NCBI GenBank assembly: GCA_946699065.1
Contig: CAMPDV010001780.1
Span: forward strand, 1-64,000
DNA length: 64,000 nt
Source of the DNA: Loxodes magnus
Lineage: Eukaryota > Ciliophora > Karyorelictea > Loxodida > Loxodidae
Reading direction: 5' to 3'
Of the stretch, positions 36,350 through 48,033 are shown one piece after another (the stretch's first letter is position 1; each line of letters begins with the position of its first letter). A program made the position numbers and the translations under genes. Below the pieces are notes generated by a model that saw only the letters and a program-made list of their open reading frames with translations, was not told the DNA's origin and ran no database searches.

Positions 36350-37830
36350 TTCAAATTAGGAGAATTTAATTATAAAACTATGGATTATAAAATAATGGGA
36401 AGAAATTTTAATGAAATGTTTCATTCGAAAGGAAGAGTTAAATAAATAAAATTTGAAAAATCAAAGGAAATTTATATTTTAACTTTTTTACTCTAAAAAA
36501 TGTTATTAGAAAAAGTTAGCAAAATGAGGCTATTATTTTATATGTTAGAAGATTAAAATATTAGAAAATTTAAAAAGTCTATATAAAATTTGATATCAAA
36601 ATTGTTTAAATACTTAAAGATTATAAATAATAAAAATTAATAAAACATTCAACTAACATTCAATAACTTTTCCAATATTTATTAAATGATAAAAGAAAAA
36701 ATAGACAAAGTGTCAGATCAAATAAAGTTGAAGCTAAAATAAATTTTGAATGCAGTAAAATTAATTATTTTAAAATAATAAATTAGTTTCAAATAATAAA
36801 AAGTCTTAATAATGAGTATTATATTTAGGTTATTAATAAATATTTACAGAAATAAGCTTATTTTTTTATTTTATTTTTTTAATTTAAAATAGTCTGGTAA
36901 TTACACTTCGTTATTTTTTGAAAGTTATAGAAATAAGATTTTTAATTTTATAAAAGTTGAATATTATTTTTTTTAACTTTACTTTTATCAAAACTTCTTT
37001 ATTATTATGTTAAAATTCTATTATTATTTATAAATATAAGAAAATTGTTTCTTTCTTAAATATTATTTTGAAAATGTTAATGTGAGTTTATTGCTTATAA
37101 AAGTTAACATAAATAAAATAAATAATTATTTTCAAATAGAAATAAATCTTATTTTGAAAAAATGGAAGATAGATTCAAAGTGTGTTGTTTTATTATCTTC
37201 TAAAAGTATGAGAGAAAGTAAGAAGCATCGAATAATTGCCATAAATATTCTTGTTAACTTGTCTAAAAAAGATTAAATAAAAATTGGAAAGAGACAGAAA
37301 CAAACGACTGTAAATTCTAAAGCAGATTAAAAACATAGAAAATAATAGGAAATCGTCATACATGTAATAGTACATGCAGTTGACTTTTGAATAAATATTG
37401 TGAACTTGATTAGGTAGTAATGATAGTAGTTAATCACCAAAAAAATTATAGAAATTGATAAACATTAATCATAAGAAAAAATAAAAAATTTGAGAAAAAG
37501 GAAGTTATCTGAGATATGTCATTAGAACTGGATATAATATCTACTATGTTGTAGGAAAAAATTAAAAGAAATCTTGAGTTTCCAAACTTGCGAAACTGAA
37601 TATTCAAATCTTTTATAATAAACAACAAGGGATGTGAACTCTGTTTTTAGGAAAGTGTTAATATACAATAAAAAGGAAAAATAGAATAAATACATTAATA
37701 AGTTCAACCTTTTAGATAGAAATTATTATATCGAGAATCTCCATTGCATTTGTGGATAATTTGATAAATTTGAATATATTCTGATATGCAATTATTATAT
37801 AGACATGCAGTAATGTATAATAGCAAAGAT
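36350..37830 (+). CDS. Unknown coding region, frame uncertain
   Basis: The sequence supports several competing frames. One gives FNYKTMDYKIMGRNFNEMF (36,365) onward. Around 37,500-37,560 MSLELDIISTML and neighbours are plausible. At about 37,730-37,800 a cysteine pattern (LHCICGQFDKFEYILICN...QQC) recalls the first half of a PHD finger, but the second half lacks the usual ligands. Overlapping standard-code frames of 60-64 codons on both strands here are shadows. Function not assigned. Confidence 0.3.
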
Positions 37831-38165
37831 TGGATAAAGCTATATTTGAAAACTAATAACACATGACCAAAACCATATCAATTAAATAAAAAAAAGGAAA
37901 ATTAGAATACATTGATCTACAAATAAGAATTTCTTCATAGAATGTTGATTAAAAGGAGATAAGAATTATTTGAACTAGAAAAAGATGATTGATAAGAAAA
38001 CTATGCATTTAAAGGAAGAAGAAATGAAAGAAAAGATGAAGAGTATGAGGGATATAAAGAGGACTAAGAAGAACAAGAAGAGCAAAAGGAAGAATAAAAG
38101 GAATAAAATGATGACGAAGATGATCAAGAACTAATTATTTATTAATTAAGAAAGTTAGAATCAAA
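37830..38165 (+). CDS. Acidic C-terminal protein region
   Basis: Reads KTNNTWPKPYQLNKKK, then RRQELFELEKDDWQEN and a long run of E, Q, K and D codons ending DDQELIIY near 38,145. TGA is used for tryptophan in KDDW. The 14,600-14,860 minus-strand fragment encodes the same end. Low-complexity acidic tails occur in many nuclear proteins; no function can be given. Confidence 0.5.
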
Positions 38166-39430
38166 TTATAAATTTAGTATTTTTAGATTATAATTTATCT
38201 CTTTATTTAAATAGATATATATAAATTTTTAATTCATAAAATAAATCTTTATATTTAAAAAGAAAAATAATTATAAGAAGACTCTTTTAATAATTTTGCT
38301 TGTTAATTATTATTTATAAATAGGCAGAAAAGCATTTTTCTCAGATTTCTTTTTTACAACTAAATTTGCATGAACAATTTCATTAGCAGTTTATTACATA
38401 AAAACCCTGTAAGAACGTATAAAGTAATTACAAAAAGTTATTCTGTCAAGTAATAAATACATATTGATTTTAAGATATTTTCAACTTAACTATCAACACA
38501 ATCGAAATCATAATTTTTTCATACAAAAATAAGTTAGCGCTATCCAATTCATTTAATAAATAAAGATAAAAAAATTTGCAGCATTATACCTTAAATTACT
38601 AACAAAAGGTTTTTGAAAAATTTTATTTTTCTCGTAAATAGCCAGTCCCTGTCTATTTACATTCCATTATAATGTTAAAGACTTTTGAGTATAGCATAAG
38701 TAAATATTACACACAAATAAGCAATTAGTCATCCTTAAATTAGATTTGAAAAGCTTTTAAATTTGTTTCTATTTTACAATTTTTTGCAAAACTCAAAGCA
38801 ACAATAGCTTCTCTTAAAAAATCTTTGTTTAAAATATGAGAATGTAGTTGAAATATTTTATGAAAGATTATTATGATAAATTACTTGCGTATTGGTTAAA
38901 AATTTAGTTATTATCCTTATTTTGCGATTATTCTTAACAAGTATTTACTTTTCATTTATATTAGAAGATATTTAACCTTATTTAGTTTTAAATATTTATG
39001 TTTTATCTTCAATATTAATATCTCTGTTACTCATATTAGTTTATTTCTATCCCTCTAAATTTTAATTAATTTTAATATCAAATTTTTTTAATCAGTAAAA
39101 TAATTAATTTTAGTTAAAATTTAAAGTTCCAAAAGATTCATCTAAACTTGAAAGATCTTACTCCATTTTTCTATTTTAATTATATATTAAATAAAAAAAT
39201 TTTAGCTTTTACTTCACTAAAAAAAATTAAACAAAAAAAATAACTTTTTATTTTAAATTTTATATTACTTTACTTTAATAATTTCTAATTAATACTTAAT
39301 AAAAATTTTAAGTAAAAATGATTAAAAAAAAATTATTTTATTTTTAATGGAAAAAGGAAAAAAATTATTAAAATGGTAAAAAAGGAGTTTATGTGCTAGA
39401 ATTTAATAAAAATTAACTTTTAGATTAAAG
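38166..39430. other. AT-rich stretch
   Basis: No motif, repeat copy or convincing frame recognised. Confidence 0.5.
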
Positions 39431-39434
39431 AAAA

Positions 39435-39635
39435 TTGAATATCATTTATTCAAAGCAGAGTAAGGAAATATTTAATTTTCTGGAAAATAAAAATCTATGC
39501 AATTTATATAAAATCAAATGTGTTTATAAAATTGATTTCAATGAATTTCAAATGAAGAATTATATTATAATTTATTTGGAAAAGCATAAATATGAAATTT
39601 TAAGAAGAAAGCTCTTTAAATTGAAATTTAATTAA
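39435..39635 (+). CDS. Possible small protein of 66 residues
   Basis: Open even without codon reassignment, from ATG to TAA, with a mixed composition (SKEIFNFLENKNLCNLYKIK). Under the reassigned code the TAA would be glutamine and the frame would run on into the family B element, which is implausible as protein. Low confidence; no family recognised. Confidence 0.2.
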   Translation: MNIIYSKQSKEIFNFLENKNLCNLYKIKCVYKIDFNEFQMKNYIIIYLEKHKYEILRRKLFKLKFN

Positions 39636-39753
39636 TTAATTATTAATTTTTTTTAATGTAAAGCGTTAATCCAAAAGCTTATTTGTAAGAAAGCTGATGC
39701 TAATTTTCGTAGTGCAGATTAAATAATTTTTTAATTTTAGTTTCTTTTATCAT

Positions 39754-40093
39754 AAATAAATAAATAAATAATAAATAAATGAGATTATAGAGCGCTTAGC
39801 ACCTCAATGGTGCGCAGCTCTTTAATAAAGATTTTTAAAGTTAAAAAAATTCTTGCTGAAGTCTTCCACAGTGTTAGCCTTCCCTTGTGAATTTGTCTTC
39901 TATAGGGCCGCGATCGGTATGATACCCTAAGAGACCTTAGTATCTGGCATCTTTCGTCATTAATACTACTTGATACCTCTTCAATATTCTTCTCTTGGCT
40001 GGTTCTTCACCTATGGGTTACTTCCTGGTATCAGAGTTTAAGTCAGTTTCAGTTGGAGGATTGCTTCTCCCTATTTATTTATAATATATAAAA
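39754..40093 (-). mobile_element. SINE-like element, family B, copy 3
   Basis: Minus-strand copy closely matching 45,830-46,140. The tail hairpin is the best formed of the set: AGAGC/GCTCT, GC/GC and GCACC/GGTGC around ATTGA. The (TAAA)n run at 39,757-39,780 is the ATTT tail in reverse. Confidence 0.9.
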
Positions 40094-40828
40094 ACATCAA
40101 CTTTTCCTAAGTTTTAAAATTATTATTTCAATTAAATAAGAAATAAAAAATAAATAAAATTAAACTTTATCTGGATAGGTATAAGAGTAAATTTATAATT
40201 AGCAATTATTTAATAAAATAGAATTAAATCGAAATAATAAATAATATTTTAGTTCTTATTAAGAATTTTTAAACTTGTGATTTTGTTTAAAATAAAGTAT
40301 TTTATTAAAAGTTTTTATTTAAAATATTTTAATTAAAAAATAAGCAATTATAAAATTGCTTTTCTTTAATAGTACATTTAATATTCTGAAAATAAAGAGA
40401 AATATTTAATTTAAATATTTATTGATTAATTAAAAAAGTTAATTTGAGAATCTTTCATCTATTAAGCCTAAAAATGAGATGAATAATACAACTAATTTAT
40501 ATTAAAAATAAATTAAATTTTAAGTATATTTTATGCTTAAATTAATAAATTAATTAATACTTAAATTTAATTTTTAATTCAATCTAATGAAAATAATTTA
40601 TTTTAGTTCAATTAAAATTAAAAAATGTATTAAATTTAGAGTTATAGAAGTTTAATATATTTTTGATTTTTAAGAACTAATTATCTTTTATAAATTAAAC
40701 TCTCCAAAGACTTTATAAATATATTGTATGCATTCAATTAAGAATCAAATTCTGCTTCAATGTATATTTTTAATTATTTTAAAATAAACTATATTTATTA
40801 ATAAAATTGCTTAAAGTAAATTATATGC
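40094..40828. other. AT-rich stretch
   Basis: Nothing recognised. Confidence 0.55.
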
Positions 40829-41262
40829 ATGATATATAAAATGGATGTCGGTTGCGATCATAGAACTAGTAGGTAATCTGCTGCAGTATATACTACATTG
40901 CGAGTGATCTCGCGCTAGATATCACCACGGAAAAGGGTGGATAAACTCAGTTGAGACATGCCTAATTTACCCCGAGGGTTCTCTCTAGCAGTATGAAAGT
41001 TTAACTGTCGGGCCTTCTAATTAATGATTTAATAACTAATTCTTATTTGGACTTTATTCAAGAAGACTGGAGCATTTTATTCAAGATTCGAGAATAATTT
41101 TTAATAAGTAGATTCCCCATTTGGAGAAGCTGATGTGACTCATTAGACAGCTAGAATTTTAACAAGAAGTATGATAAGACTTTTTTATATTAAATATTAG
41201 TATTGAAAGAGCTGTTTGCCAGCAAAGTGCTATGCGCTCTATAATCATATTTATTTATTTAA
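40829..41262 (+). mobile_element. SINE-like element, family A, copy 3
   Basis: Starts GATATATAAAATGGATGTCGG and matches copies 1 and 2 throughout. The tail AGAGCTGTTTGCC..GTGCTATGCGCTCT, ATAATC and ATTT repeats close it. An 84-codon standard-code frame that begins in the tail is not a gene start. Confidence 0.85.
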
Positions 41263-41264
41263 TT

Positions 41265-41765
41265 TATCTTGTCTCATCCAATTTTTTGTCTTGCACTTGA
41301 AAAATTCAATTTTCTTCTTCTATTGTCCGAACTCTTTTTCTTACCATTTGTTATCTTATTATGTTTCTAAATTTTACGCTCAAGTGAAGTTCTACATCTT
41401 CAATATGGTTTTCAATTTCTTCTTTTTTCTGTATTTATTCTTCTTCAAATGTTTGGATTCTATGCATTAGTTTTCACATTAAGCTTTGTATCTGAATTAA
41501 ATTCATGCTTTTTATAGTTTTCTTGTCCAATCCAATCTGTTTTAACTTTAAAGCAGCTTATTCCGAGTTATTAATCTTAATATTTTCATTTTAATTTTTT
41601 TTGTGGAATTTTTATTGTCTTCGTCTAGTTTTCTTTTAGGTGGTGGGTTATGAGAGTACGACGCAAATGGAGGTTTTTATAGTCTGGCCCTTTTACTTTG
41701 AGTCTTGCCTTCCTTCCCTCCTCCTTTCCAAAAAGAATTTCTCCTTTCCATTTTAACTATTTATG
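41265..41765 (-). pseudogene. Coding-like remnant next to a family A tail
   Basis: The minus strand gives basic and acidic coiled-coil-like sequence, for example NPPPKRKLDEDNKN near 41,640. The layout copies 13,443-14,430: a family A element followed at once by a minus-strand protein remnant ending at the SINE tail. No knuckle was found here. Confidence 0.3.
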
Positions 41766-42365
41766 ATTTAATTTATTTTTTTAACATTTTAAACTTTACT
41801 TTTTTAATACTTTTAATTTTTTATTTAATTGGATTCAAATGCCTTTTTTTTATTTAATTCAATTTTTTATCGATTCTTTTATTAGGATTTTTTTATACTC
41901 AGGTCAAAATCTTTTATTTTGCATTTTTTTAATTTTTATTTAAAATTTTGTAATTTAATTTAGAAAGATTACTTTCTTAAATACATTTGCTTAGGTTTTT
42001 TTTATTTGATATAATTTTTTTGAATACATAATATTTTTTTAATTTTTATCAAATTTTATTTAAAAAATGTATTTTTTTATTGTAAACTATTTTTATCTTT
42101 TTTTTTCTTTTGTAAGTAAAATAAAATGAATCGAAACTGGAAAATAATTTGATTTTTACTTTTTTTTCTTTTCACTTTTTCTTTTTTATTCTTTTTGTAA
42201 TATTTTTCTAGTTTAAGTTATTTGTAAGAACGTTTTTCCGATATAATTTTATGAAATAATCATTCTTAAAAATTTTAAAACTCGGAATAGCAGCTTAAAA
42301 ATTAAATTTTTACTGATCCTTATTAAACTTAAGCAAACAACATTCTAGTTAAGATTACGATTATA

Positions 42366-43560
42366 ATGATATCGATAATTCGAAGAAAAACCAATCTTTT
42401 TAAATTATCTTTTAATAACTATATGATTCTTGAAACACAGATAATGCGAGGAATTGAAAACTTTAGTCTCCTTTATATTTTTTATAATAGTTCAGTAGTT
42501 TTGAAGATTGTAAATAAACTAATTTGAGTAATTTTTTATAGACAAAGGCTTATCCAAAAAATCGTTATGTTATTATTTCTTCAAATTTAAAGTATTCGCA
42601 ACTTCTTGTTTTTAATGGAATTTACTGTCGTTTATGTGGTTGAGAACCTGTTTTTTTCTTATAAGGAAACATTTCGGATTGACTTATTCCTCAAAATTAA
42701 AGCATAATAACTTGATTTAAAAAGCTTAATTTTTAATATGAGTGATTAAGCATAATTTAGAAACAAAAAATATTTGAATAGAATTCAGCTAAAGCATGAG
42801 CCTAAAACTAAAGGTATTGAATTCCACTTTTTTTTAAACCAGATGATTATTTAATTTTAATGATGCTGATTTAATAATCACTAACTGCGAGTTTCTTTAT
42901 TAGCACAATATTGTTAAATATAAATTTCATAGTGGATGGGCAAATTTTTATGAAGGAAATATATGAGAATTTGAAGGTTAGAAGATTTATTAGCGTTTAA
43001 TTTTTTCTCTTTTCTCCTTTTTTTAGAAGGATTATGTTAAATTTTTTATAAACAATTCTTAAATATAAAGTTATGCAAATGATGAGAAAAATAATTATAT
43101 TTAAAGATAGATGAACTAGCTTTTCTCAGGTAATATTTGGTATGGATGAGATGAATTTTAAATCTCAAAGTATACCTCGAATTGAACAATGTACCAAGAA
43201 AATAAAACTCTGTTACATTAATTCTATAAATAGTATGGATTTTAAGTAACAGACTAACTGTTATTTTATGGAGTAAACAGAACGAATCAATGAGCTTACT
43301 TAAATTATTATTCAAGGAGTGGATAATTTTGCAACCAGATACTTAAACATAAAAAAATAAAAGACATGAAAAATTTGTTGATTTATGGTGATTTATTTCA
43401 TATAAAGCCCTATAAAAATATGAAAGATATACCTTGAATATTTACTTTAAAAATGGGATGCTATTTTAAAAAAGAGCTTGCATTAATGGCGGAATATGCT
43501 ATTTAGCATTATTTGAACGATAAAAATTGGCACGAAATTTTTAATTTTTTAATGAATGAA
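42366..43560 (+). CDS. Unknown gene with two candidate introns
   Basis: ATG at 42,366 opens MISIIRRKTNLFKLSFNNY. After the candidate intron at 42,510-42,541 the frame continues as YPKNRYVIISSNLKY, YCRLCGWEPVFFLQGNISD and WIPLFFKPDDY. Unspliced, the frames on the two sides do not agree (the intron is 32 nt), which argues for splicing. A further frame change near 42,840 is unexplained. Downstream, LFNFNDADLIITNCEFLY leads to a second candidate intron (42,977-43,026). After it IDELAFLRQYLVWMRW runs on to a TGA near 43,555. Family not recognised. An 89-codon standard-code frame on the other strand is a shadow. Confidence 0.45.
42510..42541 (+). other. Candidate 32-nt spliceosomal intron
   Basis: GTAAATAAAC...TTTTTTATAG between codons ATT and ACA. 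It is short, AT-rich and GT-AG, as expected of ciliate introns. Its removal restores a single coherent frame. Confidence 0.5.
42977..43026 (+). other. Candidate 50-nt spliceosomal intron
   Basis: GTTAGAAGAT...CTCCTTTTTTTAG with a pyrimidine-rich 3' end, falling after the first base of a codon. The spliced frame downstream is protein-like and reaches a TGA near 43,555. Confidence 0.45.
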
Positions 43561-43599
43561 AAACAATAAAAACAATATTAAAATAAATATTTTATTTAA

Positions 43600-44670
43600 A
43601 TTAACTTTTTTCTGAACTTTAAACTTAAATATGATTTGATTTTTCAATAAGGTGATTTATAATGCCATAAAGTTTATATCTAAACATCTACTATTAAAAT
43701 TTTAAAATTATTTTTAATTTTATCTTTAATTTTTAAAATATTTATTTTAATTTTAAAATTAATGCTCAATAAATTTTAGCAAAATTATTAAAAACATTAT
43801 CATTAAAGTTTTCCTTATATTTTACTAGATTTATTCATATTAGACTGGCTAATTTAAATATATATTTTGGTTTCTAAAGATTTAATTGACTAGGTACATT
43901 GTTTTTTTACAGAAAATAAAAAATGATAGCAATGATCTTAAATTTCCTTTTCGAGATTAGGTCCAATATTTTCTAAGAATTTAGATTAAAATAAAAACTC
44001 TTGAAAATTTGAAACTATAAATTTATTATTTACTTTAAATATTCAATAAAGTTATTATTTAATTAAATAAATCATCTTAGAGAATTAAACTATAAAGTAA
44101 AATAATATAATAATATAAAATTTTCTTAATTATTTAAAAAATATTTATATCTATAATTAGCAACAGGTTAAAACTTTCATTATTCTCGTTAAAAAAATTA
44201 AAAAATGTTTAATAAGAAAAATTTTACTATTTTGCAAATATTTATAAAAACTTTTAAATTTTTAATTTTTTAAATATACAGATATTTAACCTTAATTTAA
44301 AATATTACGTTTATATTAATTCTTTCATTCTTTTATTAGTTTATACTTTTAATTTCAATTTTTGTGCATTTTTTAATGTAAAACTTTTAAAAATTTTAAT
44401 TAACCTTTAACTTTATTAAATTTTATCTACTCTTTTTGATTTTTTTAAATCATTGATATTATAAACGATTAAAATAAAATAGGTTTTAATATTTACAATA
44501 AGTAAAAATGTATTTTTCTTAAACTTAACCTTCATATAATTTGAAGAAATTTATATAGCTTTTTGATATAAATAATTTATAAAAAATTATGATAAATAAG
44601 ATTTAAATTTTTTAACAAAAATTAATTTTCTTTTATTTTTTATATTTATTTGAATATTTTAAATATTATT
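43600..44670. other. AT-rich stretch
   Basis: Nothing recognised. Confidence 0.55.
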
Positions 44671-44674
44671 ATTA

Positions 44675-44870
44675 AGATGTGGTTCCCAAGCTTTAATTTT
44701 CATAGCTTGCTTTAGCGGGTGGATTCTCAGGAATCTAAGTAATGAATCGAGAGATGAAGAAAAGGATAGCTTCATCAGAGGTTGTGGAATTTAAATAAAT
44801 CGATCGTATCTTCCTCTGCTTTGGTAATCTTAAGAGAGGCAACCTTTCACAACTCCGTTTTCCAGGATGA
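44675..44870 (+). repeat. Diverged relative of the family C head
   Basis: Shares with family C the block CTTCATCAGAGGTTG(T/G)GGAA and its partner TCTTCCTCTGCTTTGGT, the two sides of the predicted stem. The tandem array and the shared tail are missing. A GC-richer 5' part (GTGGTTCCCAAGCTTTAAT) is private. Either an old truncated copy or a source RNA gene. Confidence 0.5.
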
Positions 44871-45829
44871 ATTTATTTATCAATATTTAACGGTTTTATA
44901 GTGATTAACCTAATTGAGAGATAGTATCACTTTAAATAATTATTTTTATTAAAGTTTTAACAATAAAAAATAGTAATTTTTTTTAATTATTAATCTTTTT
45001 TGTTTTAACATTTTTAAATTTTTTAAATATTTAAGCATTCCATCATTATACCACAATAATTTATCTTTTCTAAGTTTAAAACTAAAACTATTTTCTAAAA
45101 TAATTTTTATTAAATTTACTTATTTTTATAATTACTTTAAAATTTTAACTTGAGTACTTTTAAACTTTTCTAATTTTATTAACTTGGCAATGAAAAATAT
45201 CATCTTCTGAGTCTATAAAATTACATATATGTATAAAATCAGCGATGTACAGTGTGACTGATTAACAATTTATATAAATGAGTGGTGGAAAGCATTTATA
45301 AAAGTTCGAAAACTTAGAATTTATTGGATTTTAATCTTTGGTAACTGAAAAATAGATTCTATATTAGTAAAATTTTTATAAATGAGTTCAAATCTCACTA
45401 CTCTATACGAAAAAATATCACTACTGAGTCCATAAGGATATTTAAAGATACAGACATTAACATTTTTTTAAATAGATTAAATATTTTTTAATATAACATA
45501 ATATTGATAATAAAGATTAATAAATATAAAATATTCTCAAAAATATATCAACTTATTTTTGTCTATTTCTAAAGTTACTTGGAGATTTTATTAAAAAAAT
45601 TAATTATTTCTGATTGTTTGCATGCAGTCTTTCTAAGTTATCATGGTAATACATTTTCTCAGTAAATCTTACAAATTTTATCCTAACTCATTACAATAAA
45701 ACTCTTCTTTGAATCTTTTTAAGATCTTTAAGTATTAATCTTTAATTTTTTCTGTTTCTTTCTTTTTTTAATTTTATTCTTTAATATTTATATTTTATGG
45801 TTTATATAGTTAAAATATCAAATAATATA
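44871..45829. other. AT-rich stretch
   Basis: Contains a tRNA-like sequence near 45,281-45,403 that I rejected. Otherwise nothing recognised. Confidence 0.5.
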
Positions 45830-46140
45830 TATAAATAAATAGGGAGAAGCAATCCTCCAACTGAAACTGACTTAAATTCTGGTATCAGAAAGTAACCCAT
45901 AGATGAAGAACTAGCCAAGAGAAGAGAATTGATGAGGTATCAAGTAGTATTAATGACGAAAGATGCCAGATACTAAGGTCTCTTAGGGTAGCATTCCGAT
46001 CGCGGCCCTATAGAAGACAAATTCACAAGGGAATGCTAACAATGTGGAAGACTTCAGCATGAATTTTTTTTAATTTCAAAATCTTTATTATAGAGCTGCA
46101 TCATTGAGGTGCTACGCGCTATATAATCTCATTTATTTAT
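45830..46140 (+). mobile_element. SINE-like element, family B, copy 4
   Basis: Head AGGGAGAAGCAATCCTCC after a TATATATAAATAAAT run. Full-length match to the inverse of 39,754-40,093 including GGTATCAAGTAGTATTAA and CGATCGCGGCCC. Tail stem GCATC/GGTGC with loop ATTGA, then ATAATC and ATTT repeats. Confidence 0.9.
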
Positions 46141-46765
46141 TAAACTATTTTATTTTTATTTCATATTTCAAAAGAAATTAGATTTTGCTTTTGTAATATG
46201 AGATAATCAGACTTTTATTGTTTTTTAAAGTTTGCAATTAATTTTTAATTATTTTTTATTGTAAAATGATTACTTCTTTAAGATAGATAATATCTATTTT
46301 GGAATTCTAAAATTTATTATTAATTTTAATTGTGAAAATTCAAAAAGTCTGTATGTAATACTATATAGAAATAGCCTATTTTCTATACTTTATTTGTGAA
46401 GCTTAATTCACAATTTCATGACTTTCAATTAATTTTTTCTATTTCTATGATTATTAAGAATTAATTAGCTTTTTTATTAGACTTAAATAAATCCATTTTA
46501 ATGTTATAATCCTTTTTCATTTAAGTGATTATCAAACTAAAACAATATTTTTAAATTTAGTATTAATTCTATAAATTTCATACAACTAAATAAGTTATTT
46601 TATTATTTTATCAGTTTTATATTAGTTCTAAATTTATAATCTCTAATAAATCAAACTTAAAAAATTTTACTAAAATAAATTATTTTAAATATGCTATTTA
46701 TATTATGTAAAAATCCTTTTTATTTAGCTAAGTAAAAGTTTTTTTTGTTTCATAAAAAAAATTTA
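46141..46765. other. AT-rich stretch
   Basis: Nothing recognised. Confidence 0.55.
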
Positions 46766-47730
46766 TTAAATAAATAAATAAAAATGATTATAGAGGGTGT
46801 AGCACCTTATTGGTGTGCAGCACTTTCAATATTTATATTTAATATTAAGAAAAATGTTCTCATGTTTCTTGTTAAAACTCTAGAAGTCCAATGAGTCACA
46901 TCAGCTTCTCCAAATGGGGAATCTTCTTATTAAATTTTATTCTCGGGTCTCGAGTCAAATGCTTCAGTCTTCTTAAATAAGGTCCAGATAAGAATTAGTT
47001 ATTAAATATTTTTCTTTAAAACCGCCATAGTTGTTCGAAGGTGAACAACAAGGTCATCTTCATCAGAGGTTGGGGAAGTTAAGTACCCATAATCGACTTT
47101 ATGTCTTCCTCTGCTTTGGTTTGGCTTCGAGACATAAGATTCTTAGACCTTCGACGTTGGCTTGACTTGGTTTCGTTTATTTTTAATACTGGAACAAAAA
47201 AGAAATAATATTGCGAGCTTCATCAGAGGTGGGGAATTTAAGTACCCATAATTAACACATGTCGTCCTCTGCTTTGATGATGCAATGAGACACAATCCTG
47301 CCATGTCCTTGGACCTCCAGCAAGTATTAAAGATTACGATTATTCTTAAATTATATCAGTATTGAACATTTTTATCAGTACTGAATAATTATACCAGTAT
47401 TGAACAAGGTTTATCAGTATCTGATAATTTTATCAGTAACAAACATTCTTGTCATTATGAAACATTTTTTTTAAAGAGCTGCGCACCAACGAGAGTGCTA
47501 CGCGCTCTATAATCAAATTTATTTATTTATTTATAAGTCATTAGTTAGAAGATCCATCAGTCAAACTTTCGTACTGCTAGAGGGAACCCTCGGGGTAAGT
47601 TAGATATGTCTCAGAGGTACTATCCAACCTTCCCCGTGAAGCATCTAGTGCGAGATTACTCAATGCATTATACACTGCGCCAGATTACCTACTAGTTTTT
47701 CTGATGCGGCCAATATCCATTTTAAATTAT
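46766..47730 (-). mobile_element. SINE-like element, family A, copy 4, split by family C
   Basis: The tail and 3' half lie at 46,766-47,011. The 5' half (CAGATTACCTACTAG...CCATTTTA in plus orientation) lies at 47,535-47,730. The break falls inside the block that reads TTATTAAGTCGG-like in intact copies, at GTTATTAA / TAAGTC. Family C copy 2 fills the gap. Confidence 0.9.
47012..47531 (+). mobile_element. SINE-like element, family C, copy 2, with a doubled head, nested in family A
   Basis: Inserted in the minus-strand family A element with a short duplication of about TTATAA. It is some 150 bp longer than copy 1. The block TTCATCAGAGGT..CTCTGCTTTG occurs twice (near 47,060-47,120 and 47,220-47,275), separated by private sequence. 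The six-unit array (47,354-47,465) and the tail (hairpin near 47,475-47,508) are almost identical to copy 1. Confidence 0.9.
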
Positions 47731-47734
47731 ATTT

Positions 47735-48030
47735 AATAAAATAACTAAAATTAATAAATTTATTAATATAACTAAAGATGGTAATTAAATAATATCTTCA
47801 AAATATTTTTTTTATGTTTCTTTTAAGAAAGATAGAATAAATTAATTTTGCAATGGTTAGATATTAATATAGTTAAGATTGATATTTTAAATTAAAATTT
47901 ATATATTTAAAATAAATATATAAGCTATATTTTATATTGAGTTTGTGATGGCTAAATTTTATAGATATCTGAGCAATATAATTGCTTGCTAAGTCTAAAT
48001 ATTTTATAAGATAACATAGCTTAATATATT
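47735..48030. other. AT-rich spacer
   Basis: Nothing recognised. Confidence 0.5.
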
Positions 48031-48033
48031 AAT

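Noticed and set aside
37730-37800. PHD finger
   Set aside because: The first cysteines fit but the later cysteine/histidine ligands are missing or in another frame.
45281-45403. tRNA-like sequence with GAGTTCAAATCTC loop and AGTGGTG/CACTACT pairing
   Set aside because: The T-stem and the acceptor strand would use the same bases, and no anticodon arm of normal size can be placed.
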